Positions 7,429 to 16,066 of a DNA stretch of 64,000 bases are shown here, piece after piece (the stretch's first letter is position 1; each line of letters begins with the position of its first letter). The position numbers and the translations under genes are program-made. Source of the stretch: an uncultured Desulfosarcina sp. (GTDB taxonomy: Bacteria; Desulfobacterota; Desulfobacteria; Desulfobacterales; Desulfosarcinaceae); NCBI RefSeq assembly GCF_963668215.1, contig NZ_OY764191.1, positions 62,001-126,000 of the forward strand, given 5' to 3'. A model generated the notes under the pieces. It was not told where the DNA came from. It searched no databases and saw nothing but the letters and a program-made list of their open reading frames with translations.

Positions 7429-7776
7429 ATGGCCCAAAGTACGAATGTCCAGCGTAAAGAGGAGCTTTTAACCCTCGCCCGAAACCTGCACAAGCTATCC
7501 GACAAGATCGAAGCCCTGGCAGCAATTTTAGGGACTCCGGCCACACCGGCAAAGAAAAAAGCCGCTCCGAAGAAAAGGGCAAAGCGGACGCCGGCAAAGA
7601 AGAAAGTCGCCGCCAAGAAAAAAGCCGCTCCGAAAACCGCAAAGACAACTCCCCGCAACCGGGTCCTGGGCACGGTCAAAAGAAAGAAGTCCGGGGCCAA
7701 GGTTGCCGACCTGCCCAAAAGCCTCAAAATGAATTTAAAGAGCGTTCAGAATGCTCTTCACCGGCTGAAACAATAA
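7429..7776 (+). CDS. Histone H1-like Lys/Ala-rich nucleoid protein, C-terminally shortened copy
   Basis: A 115-residue protein with an N-terminal amphipathic helix (LLTLARNLHKLSDKIEALAA), a Lys/Ala/Pro-rich H1-like linker (residues about 43-76, repeated AAPKKRAKRTPAKKK) and a helix-turn-helix end (VADLPKSLKMNLKSVQNALH). Its paralogue at 14589-15002 continues for 18 more residues (QGLITNAQRGVYVAK end) that complete a winged helix; here a stop directly after HRLKQ removes them. The gene overlaps the end of the HU pseudogene remnant. DNA compaction is inferred from composition; whether the short form is functional is doubtful. Confidence 0.65.
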   Translation: MAQSTNVQRKEELLTLARNLHKLSDKIEALAAILGTPATPAKKKAAPKKRAKRTPAKKKVAAKKKAAPKTAKTTPRNRVLGTVKRKKSGAKVADLPKSLKMNLKSVQNALHRLKQ

Positions 7777-7867
7777 GGTTGCCGATTGAACGACCGGAAA
7801 AAACAAGAGAGGTCCCGATTATCCCTATCCACCCATTATATGAACCATCTATAATAGAGGTGCTTCT

Positions 7868-10800
7868 TTGGCCACCTGCGGCCTGACGCAAACAAATTCG
7901 CGGACACAATTGTCTGAATTGATGGATCGTACGTTGATGCTGGATCTGGAAACGACGAGGTCAGGCAGGATTCGACATATTGGAGCGATCTTCAACGGAA
8001 GCGTTTTTGAGAGAAAAGAAAGGGCAGGCTCCTCGGCCATTTTAAACCAACTTGACGAATTTTCAGCAGACGCTGAATTTGTTTTGGGCCACAATTTATT
8101 AGGACACGATTTCCCGGTTTTACAATCTTCATCTCCATGGCTTCAGTTTTTAAAAAAACCGGTGATTGACACCCTCTACCTCTCTCCCATCGCTTTTCCC
8201 CAAAACCCATATCACCGTTTGGTAAAAGACTACAAACTGGTTCGGGCCACCATCAACAACCCCGTTGAAGACGCCAGACTCGCCGCTTCCATATTCACCG
8301 ACCAGTGGGAAAGTTTCCAGCGTCTGTCGAAAGAAACTCCGGAATTGATCGATTTTTACCGCTACTGCTTTCAGGGCAGCAGGTTCAATGGCTTTACAGG
8401 CCAAGGACTGTCAGCGGTATTTTGCCAGCTGTCCAACGGCGCAATCGACGATCCTGAAACAGCGCTTGGATCATTCATCACGCAAACGTCCGGCAAGGTG
8501 TGTGTCAACGCCGCCAATCAAACGATCCCACCCCTGTTGGCTGACGACATCAAACGGCCGGCCGTCGCATTCTGCCTTGCCTGGCTGCAGGTTGCCGGCG
8601 GCAATTCGGTGCTGCCCCCTTGGGTCCGCTACCGGTTTCCTGAAATTCCAGCCGTCATCAAGGTATTGAGAGAAAATCCCTGCGGTGATGGCGACTGCGA
8701 ATTTTGTTTGCAGAACCACGACCCCGAACGTCAGCTCACCCGATTTTTCGGTTACCCTTCGTTCCGGGAAGCGCCACAAACGGAAAAAGGCGAGAGCCTG
8801 CAACGGGCAATCGTATGCGGCTGCATGGGAGACCGGCCCACCATGGGAATTCTTCCAACCGGCGGCGGAAAGTCACTTTGCTACCAGTTGCCAGCGTTGG
8901 TGCGCTACTGGCGCCGGGGGACCTTGACCATCGTTATATCTCCACTGCAGGCCCTGATGAAGGATCAGGTAGACAACCTGATTAAAAAGACGGGAACGCT
9001 GTTTGCCGAATCGGTTTCCGGATTGCAGACCCTGCCGGAACGGGGGGAGGTTTTCGAAAGAATCCGTTTGGGGGATACCGCCATTTTGTACATTTCTCCG
9101 GAACAGCTGCGCAGCGTCAGCGTTCGCAATGTTCTCAAACAGCGCGAAATCGGCAGCTGGGTGTTCGATGAGGCGCATTGTCTTTCCAAATGGGGGCACG
9201 ACTTCAGGCCGGACTACCTCTACGCAGCACGCTTCATCCGGGAATTCGCCAGGGAGCAGAATCAGCCGGTGCCGCCGGTTGGCTGCTTTACGGCCACTGC
9301 AAAAAAAAGCGTTACCGAAGAGATCGAAAACCACTTTCGTGAGAAACTCGGCCAGGAACTGCAACTCTACGAAGGCGGTGTCGAACGGCAAAATCTTTCT
9401 TTTGAAGTCGTCCCCCTCTCAAAAGCGGAAAAACTGCAACGAACCCAAGAGATGATCCAGGACCATCTGGATTCCAACGACGATCCGGGGGGCATCATCG
9501 TCTATGCTTCCACACGCAAGGATACGGAGGAAATCCGGGAATTCCTCTTTCATCAGGGATTGGTAGCCGAGGCCTTTCACGCCGGGATCGACTCAAAGGA
9601 GAAACGCGACATCATCGAAGCCTTTATCGCCGGGCATACCCCCATCATTTGTGCCACCAATGCCTTCGGTATGGGTATCGACAAAGAAAATATCCGCCTG
9701 GTGATCCATTTCAGCATGCCTGGGTCATTGGAAAACTACATCCAGGAGGCCGGTCGTGCCGGCCGGGACCTGAAACCGGCACGCTGCATTCTCTTATACG
9801 ATGAGGAGGATGCAAAGCTGCAGTTCAGCATGGGATCTTTGTCAGAGGTGAGGCGCAAGGAGATTGCCCGAACACTGCGGGCCTTGCGACGCAAGAAAAG
9901 AAACGAAAATGGCGAAATCGTCGTCACCACGGACGAACTCATCCGCGATGAAGATTGGGCCGACATAAAGGAACTGAAACCCGAGTTCCGGGACACCAAA
10001 ATCAGAGCCTCCATCGCCTGGCTGGAGCGAGCGGGCTTCCTGCAGCGCAACCATAACCTTACGGAAGCCTTCCAGGGCAAGCCCCTGGTCGATTCGCTCG
10101 AAGCGGCCACAGAAATCATGAACCGGCTCAACATCACACCTCAAACCAGACACCTCTGGCTCGGCATCCTGCAGCAGATCATCAACAGCCCGAAAGATCG
10201 CGGTATCCGGGCTGACGAACTCGCAGAAGCGCTGTTTACTGAAAAAGAAACGCTCCAGACCATGGAACGACAAACCGGGCAGACCGCCGCCCAGATCGTC
10301 ATTTCGGCCCTGCATGACATGTCGGATGCCAGGCTGATCGACAAGGGGCTCATGCTGTCGGCAACCTTTCGTCCAAAAGGGAAAAACAACGCCCTGATAA
10401 CTTTTCAAACGGTCTGTGGGCTTGAAGACAAGCTGATCCGCCTGCTGCAGATCGATGATCCCGACGCGGAAAACGGAGACTGGGTCGAACTGGATATCCG
10501 GCGCCTGAACCAGAAACTGACCAACGAGGAATGCCCGACCAGCCCGGACGTTTTGAGGTTGCTGATCAAAGGGATATCCTACGACGGCAAAGGCTTTGCC
10601 GCGTCGACCGGCAGCTTTGAAATCGGCCATGTGGATCGGCACCACTACCGGGTCAGGCTCAGACGCAGCTGGGATAACATCCGCAAAACGATTTTTCTAC
10701 GGCAAAATGTCGCCAACGCAATATTACGAAAGCTGATCGAACTGGTTAACAAACAGGCTGCGGAAACCGGCGCCAAGGTTACGGGAAACGTGCAAATCAC

Positions 10801-13162
10801 TTTCACCAGCGACGACCTGTCGGCTGCGATCAAGTCGGATCTGACACTCAGCGCCGAAGTCAAAAAAATGCTGCCGGCCATGGAGCGGGCACTGATGTTC
10901 CTGCACGAACAGCACGTGATCGAACTTCAGGGTGGATTGGCCGTTCTCAGGCAGGCCATGACGCTGCGATTGGCAGAGGCGGCCAAAGGCCGTTACTACA
11001 GCAAGGGCGATTATAAGCCATTGGCCGTACACTACCAGGAAAAGAGACTTCAAGTCCACGTGATGATGCGCTATGCGATCCTGGCCCTCGAAAAAATTGC
11101 CCCTGCGTTGGCGCTTGTCCTGGATTATTTCACTTTAGGCCGCGTGAAATTCATCAATAAATATTTCGAAGGGGACCGGGAACTGCTGGACAAGGCCACG
11201 ACGGCCGAGTCCTTCCGTATGATCGTCGACAACCTGCACAACCCGATTCAGATCGGGGCTGTGGGGCGTCCTGTGGATGACAGTTTGCTCATCCTGGCCG
11301 GCCCTGGATCGGGCAAGACGATGGTTATCGTGCACCGCTGTGCCTATTTACTCGAGGTGGAGCGGATACCGGCGCGCCAGATTCTGGTGCTGTGTTTCAA
11401 CCACAGTTCTGCCATGGTGCTCAAGAAGCGACTGCGTGCCCTGGTCGGGAAGGTAGCCAATGCGGTTACCATCGCCACCTATCACGGTGCTGCAATGCGC
11501 TTGGCCGGGATCTCCATTCGCGACATGGCCGCTGGACACAGCCAGAACAACATCCAGTTCGACCGCATCATCAAGGATGCGGTCGAACTGCTGAATGGGG
11601 AAAAGGATATTCCAGGCGTAGAAGCCGATGAACATCGGGATCGTTTGCTGGCCGGTTACAGCCACATCCTCGTGGACGAATATCAGGACATCGACGAGGA
11701 TCAGTACGACCTCGTATCCGCCATTGCCGGCAGGTCGCTTGCGGAGGAGGACAGCCGGCTGGCCATCGTGGCCGTGGGCGACGACGATCAGAACATCTAT
11801 ACGTTCCGCGGCGCAAACATCCGCTTTATTCGGCGCTTCCAGGAAGATTACAGCAAAGACGTGGTGTATCTCGTTGAAAATTACCGTTCCAGCAGGCACA
11901 TCATTTCAGCCTCGAATACCCTGATCCGAGCCAACCACGACCGTATGAAAGGCGACCACCCGATCCGCATCAACCGTGGGCGAGAATCCAATCGGCCGGG
12001 GGGACGGTGGGCGTTGATCGACCCCGTTGGACAGGGTCTTGTGCAGATCGTTTCCGTAAATCATACTCACGATCAAGCGGCTTACATAAAAGCTGAAATC
12101 GATCGCATGCGGACGATCGATCCGAGCCTGGCGTGGCATGACTTCGCCATCCTCAGCCGGACAAAAGTACCTTTGGCGAATGTGCGATCGATTCTGGAAG
12201 ACAGCGGTTATCCCATTCGGACAACCTTGGAAAAGGGGTTGCCGTTTCACCGGGTAAGAGAGGTTCATCATGTGTTGGAATTGTTGACTGCCAATGAGAA
12301 GATGAACTTACGTGCCTCTGAATTGATAGAGATGCTCGATGGTGTCTCATCCAATCGAAACCATAACATCTGGTGGCAGCTGGTCGACCTGTTTTTCGAC
12401 AATTATCGTGACGAAACTTCGGACAGCGTCCTTCCGGTCAGCCGGGCCATCGACCGTTTCTATGAATTCACAGCGGAACAGCGTCGGGAGAAGGTTCTGG
12501 GACAAGGAATATTTCTCAGCACCATTCACTCGTCCAAGGGTATGGAGTTCCCGCATGTGTTTATTCTAGACGGCGACTGGGTAGGTCAGAGAAATCGAGC
12601 TGAATGGGAAGAGGAGCGACGCGTCATGTATGTGGGTATGACACGTGCGGAGGAGACATTGCACCTCATGAAGATACCTATCCGCCCCAACCCATTCTTA
12701 AAAGAAATCAGAGGTTCTTTTGCCGTTTCCAAGACCTACGCTGGTGCTGCCATCGGCAATGAATTTAAAAACAAACGGTACGAGTTGATCGGTCTGAGTG
12801 AAATATATATGGATTTTGCCGGTTGTTTTCCCAAGGGCCACCGCATCCACAAACAATTGGCCCACCTGGAGGCCGGGGAAAAAGTTACTTTTCACCGGAA
12901 TAATTCTGGGATTGAAATACACGATGTGGATGGCTTCTGCGTTGGCAGGCTCTCGCAAGAAGGCACCGATAAATGGTCCCGGCGTGTAGATCAAATTGGT
13001 GAATTGAGAGTCGTCGCCCTGTTAAAGCGTGAGCGTAATGATCCTGCAGAAGATTTTCAGGATAGAATCAAAGTGGATCAGTGGGAGTTGCCTGTTCTCG
13101 AGGTGGTATACACGCCTATCGATAATGGGTTTCCCGGGTTTACGGGGGTCATGCAAAAATAG
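7868..13162 (+). CDS. Giant fusion helicase: DEDD exonuclease-like + RecQ + UvrD/Rep
   Basis: A 1764-residue protein. Residues about 20-165 resemble a DnaQ-type 3'-5' exonuclease (MLDLETT with D26/E28, then HNLLGHDFPVL, then EDARLAASIF), but the usual ExoIII His is not evident. A Cys cluster (CGDGDCEFC) lies near 270-278. A complete RecQ/SF2 motor follows: GILPTGGGKSLCYQLPAL (about 326-343), DEAH at about 433, FTATAKK, and IQEAGRAGRD. From about 1143 there is an SF1A UvrD/Rep motor: LAGPGSGKTM, VDEYQDID (about 1269), GDDDQNIYTFRG, STIHSSKGMEFPHV and YVGMTRAEE. Both motors keep their catalytic residues. The TTG start at 7868 has AGAGG 7 bases upstream; ATG 7922 is an alternative. Its neighbours are duplicated nucleoid-protein genes. 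DNA repair or defence is an inference. Confidence 0.85.
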   Translation: MATCGLTQTNSRTQLSELMDRTLMLDLETTRSGRIRHIGAIFNGSVFERKERAGSSAILNQLDEFSADAEFVLGHNLLGHDFPVLQSSSPWLQFLKKPVIDTLYLSPIAFPQNPYHRLVKDYKLVRATINNPVEDARLAASIFTDQWESFQRLSKETPELIDFYRYCFQGSRFNGFTGQGLSAVFCQLSNGAIDDPETALGSFITQTSGKVCVNAANQTIPPLLADDIKRPAVAFCLAWLQVAGGNSVLPPWVRYRFPEIPAVIKVLRENPCGDGDCEFCLQNHDPERQLTRFFGYPSFREAPQTEKGESLQRAIVCGCMGDRPTMGILPTGGGKSLCYQLPALVRYWRRGTLTIVISPLQALMKDQVDNLIKKTGTLFAESVSGLQTLPERGEVFERIRLGDTAILYISPEQLRSVSVRNVLKQREIGSWVFDEAHCLSKWGHDFRPDYLYAARFIREFAREQNQPVPPVGCFTATAKKSVTEEIENHFREKLGQELQLYEGGVERQNLSFEVVPLSKAEKLQRTQEMIQDHLDSNDDPGGIIVYASTRKDTEEIREFLFHQGLVAEAFHAGIDSKEKRDIIEAFIAGHTPIICATNAFGMGIDKENIRLVIHFSMPGSLENYIQEAGRAGRDLKPARCILLYDEEDAKLQFSMGSLSEVRRKEIARTLRALRRKKRNENGEIVVTTDELIRDEDWADIKELKPEFRDTKIRASIAWLERAGFLQRNHNLTEAFQGKPLVDSLEAATEIMNRLNITPQTRHLWLGILQQIINSPKDRGIRADELAEALFTEKETLQTMERQTGQTAAQIVISALHDMSDARLIDKGLMLSATFRPKGKNNALITFQTVCGLEDKLIRLLQIDDPDAENGDWVELDIRRLNQKLTNEECPTSPDVLRLLIKGISYDGKGFAASTGSFEIGHVDRHHYRVRLRRSWDNIRKTIFLRQNVANAILRKLIELVNKQAAETGAKVTGNVQITFTSDDLSAAIKSDLTLSAEVKKMLPAMERALMFLHEQHVIELQGGLAVLRQAMTLRLAEAAKGRYYSKGDYKPLAVHYQEKRLQVHVMMRYAILALEKIAPALALVLDYFTLGRVKFINKYFEGDRELLDKATTAESFRMIVDNLHNPIQIGAVGRPVDDSLLILAGPGSGKTMVIVHRCAYLLEVERIPARQILVLCFNHSSAMVLKKRLRALVGKVANAVTIATYHGAAMRLAGISIRDMAAGHSQNNIQFDRIIKDAVELLNGEKDIPGVEADEHRDRLLAGYSHILVDEYQDIDEDQYDLVSAIAGRSLAEEDSRLAIVAVGDDDQNIYTFRGANIRFIRRFQEDYSKDVVYLVENYRSSRHIISASNTLIRANHDRMKGDHPIRINRGRESNRPGGRWALIDPVGQGLVQIVSVNHTHDQAAYIKAEIDRMRTIDPSLAWHDFAILSRTKVPLANVRSILEDSGYPIRTTLEKGLPFHRVREVHHVLELLTANEKMNLRASELIEMLDGVSSNRNHNIWWQLVDLFFDNYRDETSDSVLPVSRAIDRFYEFTAEQRREKVLGQGIFLSTIHSSKGMEFPHVFILDGDWVGQRNRAEWEEERRVMYVGMTRAEETLHLMKIPIRPNPFLKEIRGSFAVSKTYAGAAIGNEFKNKRYELIGLSEIYMDFAGCFPKGHRIHKQLAHLEAGEKVTFHRNNSGIEIHDVDGFCVGRLSQEGTDKWSRRVDQIGELRVVALLKRERNDPAEDFQDRIKVDQWELPVLEVVYTPIDNGFPGFTGVMQK

Positions 13163-13166
13163 CCAT

Positions 13167-13280
13167 ATGGTGTCAGAGCAAATGGATACCGATGATCTGT
13201 CTGAAAAAGCATACGGCATTATCGTTCATGCAGCGAGGGTGTGTATAAGGGAACATCCATCAACATATAAATTACGGTAG
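13167..13280 (+). pseudogene. N-terminal gene fragment ending at a RAYT-tail repeat
   Basis: A 37-codon frame starts MVSEQMDTDDLSEKAYGIIV five bases after the helicase stop, runs on through HAARVCIREHPSTYKLR, and ends as it enters the repeated sequence ACGGTAGAAAATCGG. It reads like the start of a small helical protein that lost its remainder at the repeat junction. I do not recognise the family. It may once have been co-transcribed with the helicase. Confidence 0.35.
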
Positions 13281-13450
13281 AAAATCGGCAATATTGAACT
13301 TTCTATCCTTGACGCTCCCCTCCCCCGCTTCACGAAGATGCTGATTGCCGTTTGGTTCAACCCCATTTTTTGAGCCAGTTCGATGGCTGCCAGGCCCAGT
13401 TCCCGAACAGCCAGGAAACAAAAATTTTCATTTTAAGTGGGGCCTCACAA
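13271..13450 (-). pseudogene. RAYT C-terminal fragment, copy 3
   Basis: On the minus strand this reads FLAVRELGLAAIELAQKMGL, then NQTAISIFVKRGRGA and KFNIADFLP followed by a stop. It is the best-preserved of the three tails in the window. The catalytic Y1 (HUH) domain is absent. It shares its left end with copy 2. Confidence 0.6.
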
Positions 13451-13539
13451 CCATCAGAAATGCAAGGGAACCGGCCAGCTGGGTAATGAACAGAAAATTG
13501 AATTGGTCATGGCTTCGTTCCATCAATTTTAGGGTTTTC

Positions 13540-14079
13540 AGGCTCGATGGCCCGGTCAAAATAATGCCAGCCGCAAAAGCAAACTGGATTTCCGCCATCC
13601 AGAAAATAATTGCCAGTGAGAATTGCGGGGGCGACATATACTCTGCGGGTGAATTCTCGGTTGCCCTTAAAGCCGGATTCGACCCTCAGTTCATCTCAGT
13701 CAACGGCGTCCCCAAGCCAAAAGATCACATCTTCAGGACGGTCAAAGAAGAAGCCCGGATTACCATTGACGGTGTTGAAGAGATTGATACCATTGAATCC
13801 GCGGCCAAAGAGCTGAATACGGTTGCCAAAGTCCGACTCAGGGTCTGTCCAGCCATTTCGGGGTTTACCAGGAGGTTTCAATGAGTAATTTTAATGCCAC
13901 GTCCGGCCACTTTGCTGGTAAATGAGGACAAGGTATCTGTAAACCGCCAGGCGGAGAATGAAGAAAATGTGTTCCGGCGGGATCTGATTCCTGAGCACCT
14001 TCAGACAGAAGATAAGAGCAGTACTGACAAGATATCTGCATCCGGGAAAAATGCTGCTTACTGGCTCGCCCATAATTGA
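13540..14079 (+). pseudogene. Remnant of a PLP-dependent (DapDC/lysA-type) decarboxylase
   Basis: The frame reads AAKANWISAIQKIIASENCG, then GDIYSAGEFSVALKAGFDPQ, FISVNGVPKPKDHIFRT and ITIDGVEEIDTIESAAKELN: the N-terminal alanine-racemase-like barrel of group IV decarboxylases. In an intact enzyme the first Lys (KAN) binds PLP. After VRLRVCPA the frame breaks, and at 13894 a different part resumes (RPATLLVNEDKVSVNRQAEN, ENVFRRD), resembling the C-terminal end of the same family. The central barrel and second active-site region are deleted and a TGA lies between the halves, so it cannot encode an enzyme. Confidence 0.55.
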
Positions 14080-14298
14080 GTTGAAAAACCTGCTATCACC
14101 AGGAGCAGTAAAAAATTGCGGCAAAAAGTGTCCGACCAGAAGGGGGCCGGCTCTTCCGCTCGATGGCTGCCCGTTGTCGTATGTTGTCTGTACGGGCGGC
14201 AGTGAGTTAAAAAACATATCCAACCAATTAATTTCTTGACCTTTTTCCCTGGTTGCGGTTAGTTTTAGAAAATGGTCTGTTTTCTTCGGGGAATTTTT

Positions 14299-14586
14299 AT
14301 GAATAAAATCGAGTTGGTTGAAGCTTTACGAAGTTCTTGTGAGCTATCGAAATCGCAGGCGTATGATGTGGTTTCGATTTTTTTTGACTCCATGGCCAAC
14401 GCTTTGTGCAATGGCAAGCGTGTAGAGATCCGCGGCCTGTGTTCTTTCTTCGTAAAACAGTATGACGGCTATACGGGGAGGAATCCGAAAAGCGGTGAAC
14501 GAGTACCGATTGCTCCGAAGAAACTCCCCTTTTTTAAGCCCGGCAAGGAATTAAAAGAACGGGTAGACAACGAAAAAAGGAGATAG
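14299..14586 (+). CDS. HU/IHF-family DNA-binding protein
   Basis: A 95-residue HU/IHF-type protein (family length about 90): MNKIELVEALRSSCELSKSQ, then AYDVVSIFFDSMANAL forms the dimerisation helices; KRVEIRGLCSFFVKQYDGYT and GRNPKSGERVPIAPKKLPFF carry the DNA-intercalating beta-arm, including the conserved R-N-P motif; GKELKERV closes the fold. ATG 14299 follows GGGGAA and gives the canonical N terminus; the open frame from 14272 is longer than the family. It lies 2 bp ahead of the H1-like gene, so the two form one transcription unit. A decayed copy is at 7140. Confidence 0.85.
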   Translation: MNKIELVEALRSSCELSKSQAYDVVSIFFDSMANALCNGKRVEIRGLCSFFVKQYDGYTGRNPKSGERVPIAPKKLPFFKPGKELKERVDNEKRR

Positions 14587-14588
14587 CG

Positions 14589-15002
14589 ATGGCCAACAAG
14601 ACGAATGCTCAGATTAAAAGGGAACTGAAGTCACTCGCAACTGCCCTGCACAAGGCAGCCACCAAGCTCGAGAATCTGATGGCCGCCGTGGAAAAGCCGG
14701 CCGCACCCGCAAAGAAGAAATCCGCCGCCAAAAAAAAGGCCGCGCCAAAAAAAAGGGCCAAACGGGCACCGGTGACAAAAAAGGCAACCGCCCAAAAAAA
14801 GGCGGCCCCGAAGAAAGCCGCTAAAGCAGCGCCCCGCAATCGGGTATTGGTTGCAATCAAAAAAAAGAAGGCCGGGATGAAGGTTGCCGACCTGGCCAAA
14901 AGCCTCAAGATGAACTTAAAAAGCGTTCAGAACGCCGTGCATCGACTGAAACAGCAGGGATTGATCACCAACGCCCAGCGCGGCGTTTACGTCGCCAAGT
15001 GA
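14589..15002 (+). CDS. Histone H1-like Lys/Ala-rich nucleoid protein
   Basis: A 137-residue protein in three parts: an N-terminal helix (LATALHKAATKLENLMAAVE), a strongly basic Lys/Ala/Pro linker at about 40-85 like eukaryotic H1 tails, and a C-terminal winged-helix segment (VADLAKSLKMNLKSVQNAVH, then QGLITNAQRGVYVAK). The linker should bind DNA non-specifically and the wing may recognise the duplex. It follows the HU-like gene after 2 bp, with GGAG in that gene's last codons. The shortened paralogue is at 7429-7776. Function in nucleoid organisation is inferred. Confidence 0.75.
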   Translation: MANKTNAQIKRELKSLATALHKAATKLENLMAAVEKPAAPAKKKSAAKKKAAPKKRAKRAPVTKKATAQKKAAPKKAAKAAPRNRVLVAIKKKKAGMKVADLAKSLKMNLKSVQNAVHRLKQQGLITNAQRGVYVAK

Positions 15003-15061
15003 TCCCGGCCCCAAGCTGAAAAATTATCGATTGAAAACCCGAAAAAGCAGTGGGAGAGTTG

Positions 15062-15104
15062 GGGCCACTGGTTCATTGGCATAAATTCTTAACCTGTATA
15101 CCAA
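15062..15104. repeat. 43-bp direct repeat, copy 1 (copy 2 at 16001-16043)
   Basis: The segment containing TTCATTGGCATAAATTCTTA recurs 939 bp to the right as TTCATCGGCATAAATTCTCA; I count about 36 of 43 identical positions. The two copies flank the small-ORF cassette at 15500-15733. Nothing else in the stretch 15003-15399 resembles a gene. Confidence 0.5.
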
Positions 15105-15399
15105 CAGACGGCCCTTAAACTCCCGTCCCTGAAATCCCCATGTCCTGGCACCAGGGAATCTGAAAAAGGAAACGCCTCCTTTCATTTTCATTTCCCTGTT
15201 ACCTGGCTGCCTTTTGGCGACCCGGTTTCTTTTAAGAGGCACAAAGACTGAAAAAGTGGAACCGGAGCAGAGGGTGGTGCGATGGGGGCCGATCACGGTG
15301 GTGTGGCCGGCGTGGCAACTGGGTGCCTTTTGCAGTGCTCCGGTGTAGCAATATAGTAAGTACGAATGGTGGCCTGAGCAAGTCCATCTGCTAAAAATA

Positions 15400-15425
15400 G
15401 GCAGAGCCCCGTTAGAGGCTCTGCC
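15400..15425 (-). terminator. Hairpin terminator (T-run on minus strand)
   Basis: A perfect 9-bp stem GGCAGAGCC / GGCTCTGCC with an 8-base loop. Reading the minus strand, the stem is followed by TATTTTTAG, as in a rho-independent terminator. It lies downstream of the two small minus-strand ORFs. Confidence 0.65.
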
Positions 15426-15499
15426 CTTCCAACCACCATTCAGGCGGATCATTTTTTTGTTTTGCCTGTTGATTCGAAGCTCTGCCGATTATCGTGCCC

Positions 15500-15580
15500 T
15501 TAAATCCTGCAAGAGGCACCGGCGATGCACCGATTGATGAAGTATGCAAGTACAATTATCGTCAGTGTCGTTCCTATCAT
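15500..15580 (-). CDS. Hydrophobic 26-residue small protein
   Basis: ATG 15580 has AAAGGAAGG 6 bases upstream. The peptide MIGTTLTIIVLAYFINRCIA ends GASCRI, so residues 2-14 could span or lie in a membrane. It follows the 44-residue ORF by 18 bp and precedes a terminator, giving a compact two-gene unit. The good ribosome-binding site is the main reason to call it. I recognise no family. Confidence 0.4.
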   Translation of the reverse strand: MIGTTLTIIVLAYFINRCIAGASCRI

Positions 15581-15598
15581 AGGGCACCTTCCTTTCGG

Positions 15599-15733
15599 TT
15601 ATCCCGCTACGTCGATTCCTGGATCACATCCCAGATGTGGGTCCTTGTTCTCGCATTCAAAGTTACTTTCGCGGGTATCAACGTGACCTTCATTTCTGTC
15701 GTCGGTGTAGTCCTGAACTTTATTTTCGGCCAT
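15599..15733 (-). CDS. Acidic 44-residue small protein
   Basis: ATG 15733 is preceded by GAGAGGTGATACC, a strong ribosome-binding site. The peptide begins MAENKVQDYTDDRNEGHVDT and ends CENKDPHLGCDPGIDVAG; it is highly acidic, with two cysteines spaced C-x8-C. No family is recognised. Together with the hydrophobic ORF downstream and the hairpin at 15400 it forms a credible small transcription unit. Confidence 0.45.
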   Translation of the reverse strand: MAENKVQDYTDDRNEGHVDTRESNFECENKDPHLGCDPGIDVAG

Positions 15734-16000
15734 GGTATCACCTCTCTGGTATTTTGTTGTTTGGTGTTGGTGTTCCGTCTTGCTTAAACAAAAGATATGG
15801 CAGCATGGAAATTCGGCAATGTGAGCCGGTTGGCTGTTGTGTGGCAGGTTAAAGCTACCATCCTGGACGGTGCTGCCTGCCTAACCGCATTCCCCAAGAT
15901 GCCCCCTGAAAGCTATTGTCACGATCAGGAGGTATGGAAAGATTGGGATGCTCTGATCCGAAAATAACCGAACGATATCGACCGGAATGAAAGTTCGGGG

Positions 16001-16043
16001 CGGCCATTGGTTCATCGGCATAAATTCTCAACCGATACACCAA
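16001..16043. repeat. 43-bp direct repeat, copy 2
   Basis: Partner of 15062-15104. It ends about 25 bp before the left end of the IS element at 16067. The minus strand of both copies encodes a similar peptide (VYRLRIYA[D/N]EP), suggesting they derive from one coding sequence. Confidence 0.45.
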
Positions 16044-16066
16044 TAAAAACTACACTGACTGCATAG

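Noticed and set aside
7850..7855. TATAAT as the helicase promoter
   Set aside because: The hexamer is perfect but has no recognisable -35 and would initiate inside or after the ribosome site; left as unproven.
15024..15452. 142-codon minus-strand ORF
   Set aside because: It spans the terminator hairpin and a dispersed repeat; its start lies after the small-gene pair without a ribosome site.
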